From NCBI GenBank assembly GCA_963754535.1, contig CAVWGG010000024.1, forward strand, positions 186,001 through 250,000: a DNA stretch of 64,000 bases. The letters are read 5' to 3'. Position numbers and translations under genes: made by a program. Positions 27,241 to 36,001 of this stretch are shown here, piece after piece. The notes below the pieces were generated by a model that had not been told where the DNA came from, ran no database searches, and saw only the letters and a list, made by a program, of their open reading frames with translations. Positions within the stretch are counted from its first letter, which is position 1; every line of letters begins with the position of its first letter. The stretch comes from RPQJ01 sp963754535. Lineage in GTDB: Bacteria; Pseudomonadota; Gammaproteobacteria; Steroidobacterales; Steroidobacteraceae.

Positions 27241-27273
27241 TGGTCAGCGCGAGCGTACCGCCTGCGCTGACCA
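27241..27273. terminator. Bidirectional terminator-like dyad between convergent genes
   Basis: TGGTCAGCGC (27241-27250) is perfectly complementary to GCGCTGACCA (27264-27273) with a 13-base loop, and TTTAG follows. It lies between the convergent flavoprotein and Met-rich lipoprotein genes. Confidence 0.65.
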
Positions 27274-27286
27274 TTTAGAGCCTGCC

Positions 27287-28243
27287 TCAGAGACGTCCGC
27301 CCGACGCCGCCAGCTGCATCATCTGGTTCATGAGCGACTGCATCTCCGCGACGGTCGTCACGCCGGACCGATTCAGGGTCATGTTGTTGATGAAAGTGGC
27401 CATCGACGTAGCCAGCTGACTGGTGCCGAGGGTCGACATCATGCTGCCGCCGCCCATCATCCCGCCCATGCCGTTCATGTTGATGGCGGTGCCAGCCATC
27501 CTGCCGTCCATGATTCCGTCCGAGGCATCGTCAAGTATCGCCGTGACCATCGCCGACGACGAAGTCGTCATCCCCAGGTCGTGGGCCGCCTGCGACATCG
27601 CTGCCAGCATCATGCCGTAGTTCTTGGCTTCGATGCTCGCGCCGTTGGCTGACCCGGCCACGGTGGGATCGATCGGGCGCATCATGACGATGTCGGCGCC
27701 CGGACCCACGTACGCTGCGCCGATGCGCGAATTGGCCATCGTGGCATTGGCCGTGGTCATGCCACCCGCCATGTGTTCCGTCCACGCCTGTGCCATCGAG
27801 GTCAACGGCGTGACCTGGACGCCAGCCGTCGTTGACCCAGCGGTGACTGTGACCGCTGGAACGACACACGTCAGCTCGTCGGCGTCGAGCATGTTCATGC
27901 GGACGCCGGTCGCCTCGTCCAGGTACGAGCCGCCGCGAACCTGCAACATGACGGGGCCGGTGTAAGCGCCCATCGTCATCGTGAAGTTGCCGCTCGCGTC
28001 GGTCATCGCGCTGCCGAGCTGGCTGCCCCTGGCGCCATTGCTGATGGCGAAGGCCTTGACCTCCGCACCGCTCACGGGACCTTTCGTTGCCGTGCCGCTC
28101 AGTGTTCCCGTGGTCACGGCAGTCGGGCCGCCGTCGCTGCTGGCGCTGCCACCACCGCCGCAGCCCACCAGCAATGACACCGCAACGGCCACGGCCGAAA
28201 GGCCGATCGTCAGGCGCGGTTGCCGCGCATTCATCGTGTTCAT
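27287..28243 (-). CDS. Met-rich secreted lipoprotein of the copper locus
   Basis: A 318-residue protein with a lipoprotein signal: hydrophobic residues 12-26 and lipobox LLVGC (Cys28), then a Gly-rich linker. A carboxypeptidase-regulatory-like beta domain is likely at about 45-115 (GTLSGTATKGPVSGAEVKAF, DASGNFTMTMG). The rest is helical and unusually rich in methionine, about 33 of 318 residues, in clusters such as NMNGMGGMMGGGSMM. Met clusters bind Cu(I) or Ag(I) in periplasmic proteins such as CopC, PcoA and CusF. With a CopA ATPase and a CueR regulator upstream on the same strand, copper binding is a fair inference. No named family was recognised. It starts 12 bases after the preceding small gene. 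Confidence 0.6.
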   Translation of the reverse strand: MNTMNARQPRLTIGLSAVAVAVSLLVGCGGGGSASSDGGPTAVTTGTLSGTATKGPVSGAEVKAFAISNGARGSQLGSAMTDASGNFTMTMGAYTGPVMLQVRGGSYLDEATGVRMNMLDADELTCVVPAVTVTAGSTTAGVQVTPLTSMAQAWTEHMAGGMTTANATMANSRIGAAYVGPGADIVMMRPIDPTVAGSANGASIEAKNYGMMLAAMSQAAHDLGMTTSSSAMVTAILDDASDGIMDGRMAGTAINMNGMGGMMGGGSMMSTLGTSQLATSMATFINNMTLNRSGVTTVAEMQSLMNQMMQLAASGGRL

Positions 28244-28255
28244 GTCAAATCTCCG

Positions 28256-28615
28256 TTACTTGACGGCCGCCGTGGCCATCGCGCGGTGTTCGGTCGCAAG
28301 CGCCCGGTACTCCTGCGCAGCTGCGCGGTACTGGGTCACCAGGCGATTGCAGTGCGAGACCATCGACTGCGTGCCTTTGGCTCCCGCAGCCTTATAGGCT
28401 TTTGCCATGGACTCATGGTTGGCCGCCATCTCGTCGGCCGCCTTCGCCTCAGCGTCGTACTTAGCTGCAATGGCTTCGTGATCGGCAGGCGTACGTGCCG
28501 CAGCGATCTGCGCCTCGGTGACGTCCGCCGCCTGCGCGACGGAGACCGGGGTGGCAACGGAGAAAACGAGGCCGGCCGCGACGATGCTCGCCGCGAACAT
28601 TGAATTGAAACGCAT
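28256..28615 (-). CDS. Small secreted helical protein of the copper locus
   Basis: A 119-residue precursor with a signal peptide (residues 1-29, cleavage after AQAA). The mature chain is almost wholly alpha-helical and Ala-rich: RTPADHEAIAAKYDAEAKAA, then DEMAANHESMAKAYKAA and repeated EYRALATEHRAMA. Regularly placed His and Met (for example HESMAK, HRAM) could bind metal. One Cys is present. I do not recognise a characterised family; it resembles many short periplasmic proteins of proteobacteria. The start MRFNSMFAAS was chosen because the signal peptide begins there. It is probably in one message with the lipoprotein. Confidence 0.6.
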   Translation of the reverse strand: MRFNSMFAASIVAAGLVFSVATPVSVAQAADVTEAQIAAARTPADHEAIAAKYDAEAKAADEMAANHESMAKAYKAAGAKGTQSMVSHCNRLVTQYRAAAQEYRALATEHRAMATAAVK

Positions 28616-28696
28616 GTGAGCAAACTCCAAAAAGAATGACTGACGAATCGGGCGATCACTGGATCGACCCATGCAGGAACGCGGGGGAACGCGGAC

Positions 28697-29071
28697 TTAC
28701 TTCGGCGGTCGCAGGAGTTTGAAAAGGGGCGTATCGAAGGCTGGCGTCACCAGCACGTACTCCACCGCGACGGGCGGAGTCGGTTCAAGCAGGAGGACCC
28801 GCACGGTTCCGAGTGCCGGCGTGTGTGCGCATGGGCAAGAACACGCTGCGTGACTGTGGCAAGTTTGTGAGTCCGGTTGGCAGCCACCGTCCCTATCGGC
28901 CGTCATGTGTGCGCAGTCGCCTGCGACCATGCTCGTCGCGCCATCCTGGCGCATGCCCGCACAATCCGCGTCACCGGAGGGATTCGCTTCCGCGTGCGCG
29001 AAAGGCGCCATCAGCAGCTGGAGAACCAGCAGCAGCGACGCAAAGTACGGCGACGATGACCGGCGAGTCAT
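28697..29071 (-). CDS. Cys/His-rich CopL-like secreted protein
   Basis: A 124-residue protein with a signal peptide (1-27, ending AHA). The mature part has nine Cys and several His in CAGM, CAHM, CQPDSQTCHSHAACSCPCAH and ends in PLFKLLRPPK. This composition and length recall CopL/DUF2946-type proteins that precede copper-resistance genes in Xanthomonas-like bacteria and bind Cu. CopL function is regulatory in Xanthomonas; here only metal binding can be inferred. It lies between the P-type ATPase and two other small exported proteins on the same strand. Confidence 0.6.
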   Translation of the reverse strand: MTRRSSSPYFASLLLVLQLLMAPFAHAEANPSGDADCAGMRQDGATSMVAGDCAHMTADRDGGCQPDSQTCHSHAACSCPCAHTPALGTVRVLLLEPTPPVAVEYVLVTPAFDTPLFKLLRPPK

Positions 29072-29210
29072 GATCGCAACCGTACTCGTTCTAATTGCGG
29101 AGACAAGTCGTTAGGTTCCCGTAGTTGCGTGGGACTGAAGCACTCTGTTCTGACTGCGCCATCGACCGTTGGTTCCGCTTTTATGCCCGCTTCGTCTGCT
29201 TCGGCCGCCG

Positions 29211-31577
29211 TTATTCGCGGCGAAGCGGAGCACCGCGCAACCGCAGCGCGTTGGCGACCACCGACACCGATGACAGGCTCATCGCGAGCGCCGCCAGCAT
29301 CGGGCTGAGCAGGAGGCCGAACACGGGATACAGCACGCCCGCCGCCACCGGCACACCGAGCGCGTTGTAGAGGAACGCGAAACCGAGGTTCTGACGCATG
29401 TTGGCCACTGCGGCTTCGGAAACCTCGCGTGCACGCAAGATGCCTCGCAGGTCACCCTTCACGAGCGTGACCTGGGCGCTCGACATCGCGACGTCGGTGC
29501 CCGTGCCCATGGCGATGCCGACATCCGCCGCCGCAAGCGCCGGTGCGTCGTTGATGCCATCGCCGGCCATCGCGACGCGTCGTCCCGCCGCCTTGAGGCT
29601 ACCAACCAGCCTGGCCTTGTCCTCCGGGCGGACATCGCCGTGCACTTCGTCGATGGCGAGTTCGCGGGCCACCGCCTGGGCGGTCGACAAGCCATCCCCG
29701 GTCGCCATCACCACGCGCACACCCATGGCCTGCAACGCCTGGATTGCCCGGCGACTCGTGTCCTTGATTGGATCAGCCACCGCGATCATGCCGATCGCGT
29801 GGCCGTCGAGCGCAACGAACATCGCCGTGGCGCCTTCATTGCGCAGGCGCTCTGCCGCGTCGGCCAACCGGCCAACGTCGGCACCCGCTGCCGTCATCAG
29901 CGACTTCGACCCGATCGCGACGGCGCGACCTTCGACGTGGCCACGCACCCCGAGTCCGGTTACCGAATCAAAGTCGGCTGCGGCCGATAGCTTCAGGCCG
30001 CGATGCCGAGCTTCCGTGACGATGGCGTCGGCAAGCGGGTGCTCGCTGCCCTGATCGAGGCTCGCGGCCAGTCGCAGCACCTCGTCGGGCGAGTGCCCGT
30101 CGTCGCCGATCGCTTCGCGAAAGGCGGGCTTGCCTTGCGTCAACGTGCCGGTCTTGTCGACGATCAACGTGTCGATCGTGCGCAGTCGTTCGATCGCTTC
30201 GGCGTTGCGGAACAGGACACCGGCCTGTGCGGCGCGGCCGCTCGCAACCATGATCGACATCGGGGTGGCGAGGCCGAGCGCACAGGGGCAGGCAATGATG
30301 AGCACGGCCACGGCGTTGACGACGGCAAACGTCCACGACGGTTCGGGACCGAACAGCCCCCAGACGAAGAACGTGACGACGGCGATCGCGAGCACCGTCA
30401 ATACGAACCAGAAGCTCACTTTGTCGGCGAGACGCTGCATGGGTGCGCGCGAGCGCTGGGCCTGGGAGACGAGTTGCACGATCTGCGCAAGCACGGTTGC
30501 AGAGCCAACCTTCTCGGCTCGCATGATGAATGCGCCCGTGCCGTTCATCGTCGCGCCGACCACCTTGTCGCCAGCCTTCTTTTCGACGGGCATGGGCTCG
30601 CCCGTCAACATCGATTCGTCGACGCTGGATCGACCCTCGAGGACCTCGCCGTCCACCGGCACCTTCTCGCCGGGCCGCACGCGCAGGCGATCGCCCACGT
30701 GCACGTGTGTCAGCGGGATGTCGTCTTCTTTGCCCTCAGCGCCGATCCGGCGTGCCGTTTTCGGCGCAAGGCCAAGCAGTGCCTTGAGCGCCGCCGAAGT
30801 ACTCGAACGTGCCGTCAGTTCCAGGATCTGGCCGAGCAGCGTCAGCGACACGATGATCGCAGCCGCCTCGAAATACACAGCCACGCGCCCGTGCTCACGG
30901 AACGAATCCGGGAAGAGGTCCGGCGCCAACGTTGCAACGACGCTGTAGCCGAATGCGGCGCCGACACCGGTGCCGATCAGGGTCCACATGTTCGGGCTGC
31001 GATTGGCGATGGACTGCGCCCACCGCTGGAAGAACGGCCAGGCGGCCCACAGGACGACGGGCGCGGTCAGCACCAGTTCGAGCCAGGTCCGGGCGGCGGC
31101 CGCAATCAGCGTCGTGCGATGGCCGAACATTGCCAGCCCGAACACGAGGAACGACAGCGGCAGCGTCCACCAGAAGCGGCGGCGGAAATCCGTAAGCTCT
31201 GGGTTCTCCTCATCCTCAAGGCTGGGCATCACGGGCTCTAGCGCCATGCCGCAGAGCGGACAGGTCCCCGGACCGTCTCGAAGAATCTCTGGGTGCATGG
31301 GGCACGTGTACTGCGTCCCCGCCGTCACGCTCACGGGCTCGGCAGCCGCCGCGGCCAGGTACATCGCAGGGTCAGCGACGAATTTCGTACGACAGCCTGC
31401 CGAACAGAATCGATACTCGGTGCCACCATGGCTCGCCCGGTGCGGCGAATCCGGCTTGACGGTCATGCCACAGACGGGATCGATCAACCTCGATGGCGCG
31501 GATGCCGAACCGTCCGGGACGGCGCCATGGGCAGCGTGGCAGCAGCGATGCCCGCCGTGGTCGTGCGATGCATTCAT
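29211..31577 (-). CDS. copA: Copper-translocating P1B-type ATPase
   Basis: A 788-residue Cu exporter. The N-terminus is a His/Cys-rich tail (HDHGGHRCCH) and then a YHS domain (LIDPVCGMTV to FCSAGC; Cys36, 58, 62). A second metal domain follows, YTCPMHPEILRDGPGTCPLC (Cys92, 106, 109), instead of the classical GMTCxxC HMA domain. The ATPase core has TGEP 325-328, CPC 430-432 in the membrane site, DKTGT 474-478 with the phosphorylated Asp, SEHPLA 511-516 and GDGIND 672-677. This arrangement matches CopA/CopB-type pumps of silver/copper resistance. The start codon overlaps the regulator stop as TAATG, so it is the second gene of a cueR-copA operon. Confidence 0.95.
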   Translation of the reverse strand: MNASHDHGGHRCCHAAHGAVPDGSASAPSRLIDPVCGMTVKPDSPHRASHGGTEYRFCSAGCRTKFVADPAMYLAAAAAEPVSVTAGTQYTCPMHPEILRDGPGTCPLCGMALEPVMPSLEDEENPELTDFRRRFWWTLPLSFLVFGLAMFGHRTTLIAAAARTWLELVLTAPVVLWAAWPFFQRWAQSIANRSPNMWTLIGTGVGAAFGYSVVATLAPDLFPDSFREHGRVAVYFEAAAIIVSLTLLGQILELTARSSTSAALKALLGLAPKTARRIGAEGKEDDIPLTHVHVGDRLRVRPGEKVPVDGEVLEGRSSVDESMLTGEPMPVEKKAGDKVVGATMNGTGAFIMRAEKVGSATVLAQIVQLVSQAQRSRAPMQRLADKVSFWFVLTVLAIAVVTFFVWGLFGPEPSWTFAVVNAVAVLIIACPCALGLATPMSIMVASGRAAQAGVLFRNAEAIERLRTIDTLIVDKTGTLTQGKPAFREAIGDDGHSPDEVLRLAASLDQGSEHPLADAIVTEARHRGLKLSAAADFDSVTGLGVRGHVEGRAVAIGSKSLMTAAGADVGRLADAAERLRNEGATAMFVALDGHAIGMIAVADPIKDTSRRAIQALQAMGVRVVMATGDGLSTAQAVARELAIDEVHGDVRPEDKARLVGSLKAAGRRVAMAGDGINDAPALAAADVGIAMGTGTDVAMSSAQVTLVKGDLRGILRAREVSEAAVANMRQNLGFAFLYNALGVPVAAGVLYPVFGLLLSPMLAALAMSLSSVSVVANALRLRGAPLRRE

Positions 31578-31978
31578 TATGCTTCCTCCGCATTCAACGC
31601 GTTGAGGATCGGGCAAGCCTCGGCGCGGCCGTGACCCGGGCAGGCCTTGACGAGTGTTCGCAGGCCGTCTCGAATGCGTTCGAGTTCTTCGATGCGGCGA
31701 TCGACGTCGGCGAGCTTAGCTTCGGCAGCCTTCTTGATCCTGGCGACGCTGCGCTCGTCGCTGAGCGACAGGAGACCGCGAATGTCTTCGAGCGTGAACC
31801 CGAGCGCCTTGGCGCGGCGGATGAACCGCAGCCGCTTCAGTTCCGCCTCGCCGTAACGGCGGTAGCCCGAGGCCAGGCGACCTGCAGGACTCAGCAGGTC
31901 GTTGCGCTCGTAGTAGCGCACCGTGTCGATGGCGACGCCGGCTCGCTTCGCCAGCTGCCCGATTCCAAGGTTGGACAT
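31577..31978 (-). CDS. cueR: CueR-type MerR-family copper-responsive regulator
   Basis: A 133-residue MerR protein. The N-terminal winged helix reads IGQLAKRAGVAIDTVRYYER; a dimerisation helix spans about 80-112; the metal loop CPGHGRAEACPIL supplies Cys113 and Cys122, equivalent to Cys112/Cys120 of E. coli CueR. Ser77 is present, which marks the monovalent (Cu+, Ag+, Au+) rather than divalent sensors, where this position is Cys. It would activate the promoter at 32000-32031, which controls itself and copA. A perfect dyad in the promoter spacer supports this. Confidence 0.93.
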   Translation of the reverse strand: MSNLGIGQLAKRAGVAIDTVRYYERNDLLSPAGRLASGYRRYGEAELKRLRFIRRAKALGFTLEDIRGLLSLSDERSVARIKKAAEAKLADVDRRIEELERIRDGLRTLVKACPGHGRAEACPILNALNAEEA

Positions 31979-31999
31979 GACTTGCCTCCTGTTGCGGCA

Positions 32000-32031
32000 A
32001 GTCTAAAGTCTGGACCATGGTCCAGAGTCAA
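32000..32031 (-). promoter_or_regulatory. MerR-type promoter with perfect operator dyad
   Basis: On the minus strand TTGACT (-35) is followed 19-20 bases later by TTAGAC/TAGACT (-10). The overlong spacer holds the 18-base perfect palindrome TCTGGACCATGGTCCAGA (32009-32026). A 19-20 bp spacer untwisted by the bound regulator is the hallmark of MerR/CueR promoters. It lies 21 bases upstream of the cueR start. Confidence 0.85.
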
Positions 32032-32062
32032 GTCCGGGAAACTCTGTGCAAGCCGTCGCCCG

Positions 32063-33883
32063 CTACTTGCTCTTCGTCCTGGCAATCCAGGCGTTGATCC
32101 GGGACTCCAGCACGTCGAGCGGCAACGCACCGGCGTTCAAGATCTCGTCGTGGAAGGCACGGATGTCGAACCTGGGGCCGAGTTCCGCCTGCGCACGCTT
32201 GCGCAGTTCCAGGATTTTCAGCTGCCCCAGCGTGTAACCCAGCGCCTGGCCGGGCCACGCAATGTAGCGGTCCATTTCAGCGTCGGACGCCGGCGGCAGG
32301 TGCTGGTTCCAGTAATCGACCATCTGCTGGCGCGACCAGCGCTTGCCGTGGACTCCCGTGTCGACGACCAGCCGCAACGCGCGATAGAGCTCGCTGCGCA
32401 GCCGTCCAAGGTCGCTCGCGGGATCCTGGTAGAAGCCGACCTCCTTGCCGAGCCGCTCGGAATAGAGGGCCCAGCCTTCGACGTAGGCGTTGTAGTCGCC
32501 CGCTATCGCGCGATGAAACGGGTGCAGCCCCGGCAGCTCCTGCGCGATCGAGATCTGCATGTGATGACCGGGCACGCCTTCGTGATACGCCGTCGCCTCG
32601 TCGTCGAGCATGTCGCGCGTGGCGTAGTCGTAGGTGACCACCCAGACCTGGCCGGGCCGTGAGCCGTCGGGCGTGCCGGGGATGTACTGCGTCGAGCTCT
32701 CCTTCTCCATGTATGCCGGGACGCTGGTCACGAGGAGCTCACTCCTGGGCAGCAGCCCGAACAGCTGCGGCAGCTTCGGCTCCATCTGCCCGATGAAGTG
32801 CGTGAAACGGTCCAGGACCTGCTGGCGTGAAGTGCCACGCATCTTCGGATCGGCGAACACGGCCTGCTCGAAGCTCTTGCGATCGGCGAAGCCCGCGGAC
32901 TTTGCCAGCGCCGCGATCTGGTTCTCCAGGTCCGCCACCTGCGCGAGACCGATCTCGTGAATCTGGTCGCTGGTCAGGTTCGTCGTGGTCTGCGCATGGA
33001 TCGCGTAGCGGTAACGCGCGTCGCCGTCCGGCAAGGACCACACCCCGAACTGCTCGCGTCCCTTGGGTGCGTACTCCTCGGCCAGGAACGTCTTCAGCCG
33101 CGCATACGCGGGACGGACCTTGCCATCGACGGCGGCAATCATGTCGTCGCGGATCTGCTCACGGTCGGCCGCGGAAAACGATGCCGGCAGGTTCGCCAAC
33201 GGCGCGGCGAACGGACTGGATTCGCCCGCCGCGTCGGCCAGGGTTGCGCTCTGCACGACGGTCTTCTCGAGCAGGTACCGCGGCTGCATCAGCCCGTCAT
33301 GCAGGCCCGCGCGCGAGCGCTCGATGACCTGGTCGATCGCAGCCGGAATGGCATTGAGACGGGCGATGTAGTCGCGATAGTGCTGGACGCTGTCGAAAGG
33401 CGCGTAGCTCGCGATCTGCGGCAACGCGAGGTGCACGCCGCTCATCTGCTCGATCGGCATCTCGTGGTTCTTGAGACGGATCGATTCGAGCCGGTCGGTC
33501 AGCGCTCGCACGAGCAGCAACTGATCGAGGCGGTCCGCGTCCGCCAGGCCCGTCGTGTCGATGCTCCTGGCACGCTGGAACAAGGCGGCGGTCTGCGCGC
33601 GCACATCCCCGACGTGCGCCAGTGAGTAATCGGTCAGCCGGTCGTTGTACTTGTACTCGCCGAGCATCGTCGCGTACTCGGGGTTCTCGTGCAGGAAGAA
33701 TTCCCAGTAGTCGTCCGCGACTGCCCTGAGCTTCTCGTGGCGAACCTGGATGTCCGAGACCGGCGTTGGCTTGACCTTAGGCTTGTGCGTCGCAGCCCCC
33801 GCGCCCAGGACGGGCGCCAGCGCCAGCGCCAGCGCAACCAGGATCAGTCGCACGGCATTCAGGCGGAAGACCTTGCCCATCAT
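32063..33883 (-). CDS. DUF885-family metallohydrolase, exported
   Basis: A 606-residue protein with a signal peptide (about 1-30: ILVALALALAPVLGAGA). The DUF885 zinc motif YHEGVPGHHMQI is present, and the downstream ligand region EGWALYSERLGKEVGFYQDP carries the conserved Glu. Distantly related to M32/M3-like gluzincins, these proteins are periplasmic peptidases in the few cases studied. The first ATG at 33883 overlaps the S9 peptidase stop as ATGA, so the two peptidases are coupled. The 3' end lies next to the divergent copper promoter. Confidence 0.88.
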   Translation of the reverse strand: MMGKVFRLNAVRLILVALALALAPVLGAGAATHKPKVKPTPVSDIQVRHEKLRAVADDYWEFFLHENPEYATMLGEYKYNDRLTDYSLAHVGDVRAQTAALFQRARSIDTTGLADADRLDQLLLVRALTDRLESIRLKNHEMPIEQMSGVHLALPQIASYAPFDSVQHYRDYIARLNAIPAAIDQVIERSRAGLHDGLMQPRYLLEKTVVQSATLADAAGESSPFAAPLANLPASFSAADREQIRDDMIAAVDGKVRPAYARLKTFLAEEYAPKGREQFGVWSLPDGDARYRYAIHAQTTTNLTSDQIHEIGLAQVADLENQIAALAKSAGFADRKSFEQAVFADPKMRGTSRQQVLDRFTHFIGQMEPKLPQLFGLLPRSELLVTSVPAYMEKESSTQYIPGTPDGSRPGQVWVVTYDYATRDMLDDEATAYHEGVPGHHMQISIAQELPGLHPFHRAIAGDYNAYVEGWALYSERLGKEVGFYQDPASDLGRLRSELYRALRLVVDTGVHGKRWSRQQMVDYWNQHLPPASDAEMDRYIAWPGQALGYTLGQLKILELRKRAQAELGPRFDIRAFHDEILNAGALPLDVLESRINAWIARTKSK

Positions 33884-35904
33884 TCGCCACCCCTCTCCGG
33901 CAGCAGGTGCTGCACGTTCCAGTCGAGCAGGCGCTCGAGCCGATCCTGCAGATAGCTCGGCACCTCCAGCGCGTGGTTCTCGCCCGGATACACGACCAGC
34001 TGCGTCGGGACGCCGAGCGAGCGCAGCGCCTGGTACATCTGCTCGCTGCCGTTGCACGGCACGTTGAAGTCTTTCTCGGCGCAATAGAACAGCGTCGGCG
34101 TCTTGATGCGCTCCGGGTGCAGGAACGGATAGCTGACGCGATCCCACACGTCGCGGTTCGCCCACGGCGTGCCTAGCTCCAGTTCGTACTCGCGTGTGTA
34201 CATGTCATGACCGTAGAGCGCCGCCCAGTTCGAGGCGCCCGCGCCGCTGACCGCCGCCTTGAAGCGCGTGTCGCTCGCGATCACGTAGTTGGTGAGAATG
34301 CCACCGTAGCTGCGCCCGCCGACACCGAGCCGATCCGGGTCCGCGATGCCCGCCGCGACGACGTGATCGACCGCGGCCAGCACGTCCTGCACGTCCTTGT
34401 TGCCCCAGTCCGCATAGATCGCGCGCGAGAAATCGAAGCCGCGGCCCGAACTGCCGCGCGGATTGGCCGCGACGACGACGAAGCCGCGCGCGGCATACGC
34501 CTGCCAGTCGGGCATGAACTCGTGGGCGAACTGGTACACCGGTCCACCGTGGATGCGGAGTATCGTCGGGTAGCGCCGTCCGGGTACGTAGTCCGCCGGC
34601 TTCACGACGAAGCCGTCGATCGACGTGCCGTCCTTGCTCCTGAACGTGATGTCCTCGTAGCGCACCAGCTGCTTCTGCGCGAGCCACGAATTGTGCGAGC
34701 CGAGCGGACGCAGCTTGCCCTTCTCCAGCACGGCAAGCTCATTCGGCGTCACGTCGTCGCCTCCGAGCACGACCACGCGGCCTTGCGTGGAAACGGCGAA
34801 CCCGGCGTCCGTGCGCGCGCCGGACGTCAGCGGGGTGACCTTGCCCGATGCGACATCGATCCGCGACAGGTGGGTCACCCGGCTTTGCTCGATCAGCGCC
34901 AGCACCGACTTGCCGTCGGGCGCCCAGCGCGGCGACGAAAACCAGCGATCGATGGCCGCGGGCACCGTCACCGCGCCGGTGTTCGCGTCGATGATTGCGA
35001 GCTGCATCGGAGCGTAATAGATCCACTTCGCTGCGCCGCCCTGCAGGAACGCGATGCGGCGTCCGTCCGGCGACCACTGCGGGCGCAGTCCGTAGAGCGC
35101 ATCGCTGTCAGCACCATCGAGCTGCGTGAGCGGCTTCCCGGTCGCTCCGGCACGCGCCTCGATCAGGAACAGCGACACCTTCGAATGCCGATCCGGATCC
35201 TCGCCACGACGGGTGACGTAGACGATCTGGCGCCCGTCCGGCGACCACGAGGGATCCGCCTCGTCATGCGCTCCCGACGTGAGCTGCGTCGTCTGCCCGC
35301 TCGCTACGTCGTACAGGTACAGGTGCGAGCGGCGCGCACCGAGGTAGCCGTCGATATCCTGCTTGAAGTGAAAGCGGTCGGTCACGATCGGGGGCGGATT
35401 CTTTGGTTTCGGCGTGCCCGCCGGACGTTCGGGATCCGCCGCAGCCAGCGCGAGCCGCCGGCTGTCCGGTGACCATTGGAAGTCGTCGACGCCGCCCGGC
35501 AGGTTCGTCAGCACGCGGGCCTCGCCGCCCCCGGACGGCAGGGCCCAGACCTGCGTCGGCGCATCGTCGTCGCCACGGTCCGAAAGAAACGCGAGCCAGC
35601 GCCCGTCGGGTGACCACGCCGGCGCCCATTCGTCGCTTTTCGGGGTATTCGTGAGCTGCGTGCGCTCGCCGCCGTCGTAGCCGACACGCCAGAGGTCCGA
35701 CTGCTGCTTGTCCTCAGCCGCGTTGGTGACGGTGACGGTGTAGACGATGGACCCGCCATCGGGTGCAAACGCGGGTTCGCCCACCTCCGCCAGTCGCGCC
35801 AGGTCGCCCGGCCCGAAACGCTCGGCGGGAAGCTCGCCCGCCACCAAGGCGACCGATGACACCAACAGCAGGGAGCCGACGAACCAGCAGGTCGAAGTGC
35901 GCAT
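33880..35904 (-). CDS. S9-family prolyl oligopeptidase-like peptidase, exported
   Basis: A 674-residue peptidase with a signal peptide (about 1-24). Residues 30-400 form a WD40/TolB-like beta-propeller, with repeated WSPDGR motifs. The C-terminal alpha/beta hydrolase has the nucleophile Ser532 in GVGGRSYGGILTNY, the oxyanion region RIHGGPVYQFAHEF, and the final His in YPGENHALEVPSY. It is of the acylaminoacyl peptidase/DPP type. Coupled to DUF885 by ATGA; together they look like a periplasmic peptide-degradation module. A nearby OPT transporter (38104) might import the products, but that link is only positional. Confidence 0.93.
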   Translation of the reverse strand: MRTSTCWFVGSLLLVSSVALVAGELPAERFGPGDLARLAEVGEPAFAPDGGSIVYTVTVTNAAEDKQQSDLWRVGYDGGERTQLTNTPKSDEWAPAWSPDGRWLAFLSDRGDDDAPTQVWALPSGGGEARVLTNLPGGVDDFQWSPDSRRLALAAADPERPAGTPKPKNPPPIVTDRFHFKQDIDGYLGARRSHLYLYDVASGQTTQLTSGAHDEADPSWSPDGRQIVYVTRRGEDPDRHSKVSLFLIEARAGATGKPLTQLDGADSDALYGLRPQWSPDGRRIAFLQGGAAKWIYYAPMQLAIIDANTGAVTVPAAIDRWFSSPRWAPDGKSVLALIEQSRVTHLSRIDVASGKVTPLTSGARTDAGFAVSTQGRVVVLGGDDVTPNELAVLEKGKLRPLGSHNSWLAQKQLVRYEDITFRSKDGTSIDGFVVKPADYVPGRRYPTILRIHGGPVYQFAHEFMPDWQAYAARGFVVVAANPRGSSGRGFDFSRAIYADWGNKDVQDVLAAVDHVVAAGIADPDRLGVGGRSYGGILTNYVIASDTRFKAAVSGAGASNWAALYGHDMYTREYELELGTPWANRDVWDRVSYPFLHPERIKTPTLFYCAEKDFNVPCNGSEQMYQALRSLGVPTQLVVYPGENHALEVPSYLQDRLERLLDWNVQHLLPERGGE

Positions 35905-36001
35905 GGATATTGCCCGGATCGCGCCTCAGCGGGCGCCATCGCACGATCCTAGCGAATACGCGAAACTGCTGCCCCTACTTCGACTCTTGCAGGAGCTCGG
36001 C

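Noticed and set aside
30003..31241. Plus-strand frame (412 codons) opposite copA
   Set aside because: Antisense to a fully conserved ATPase; no recognisable motif.
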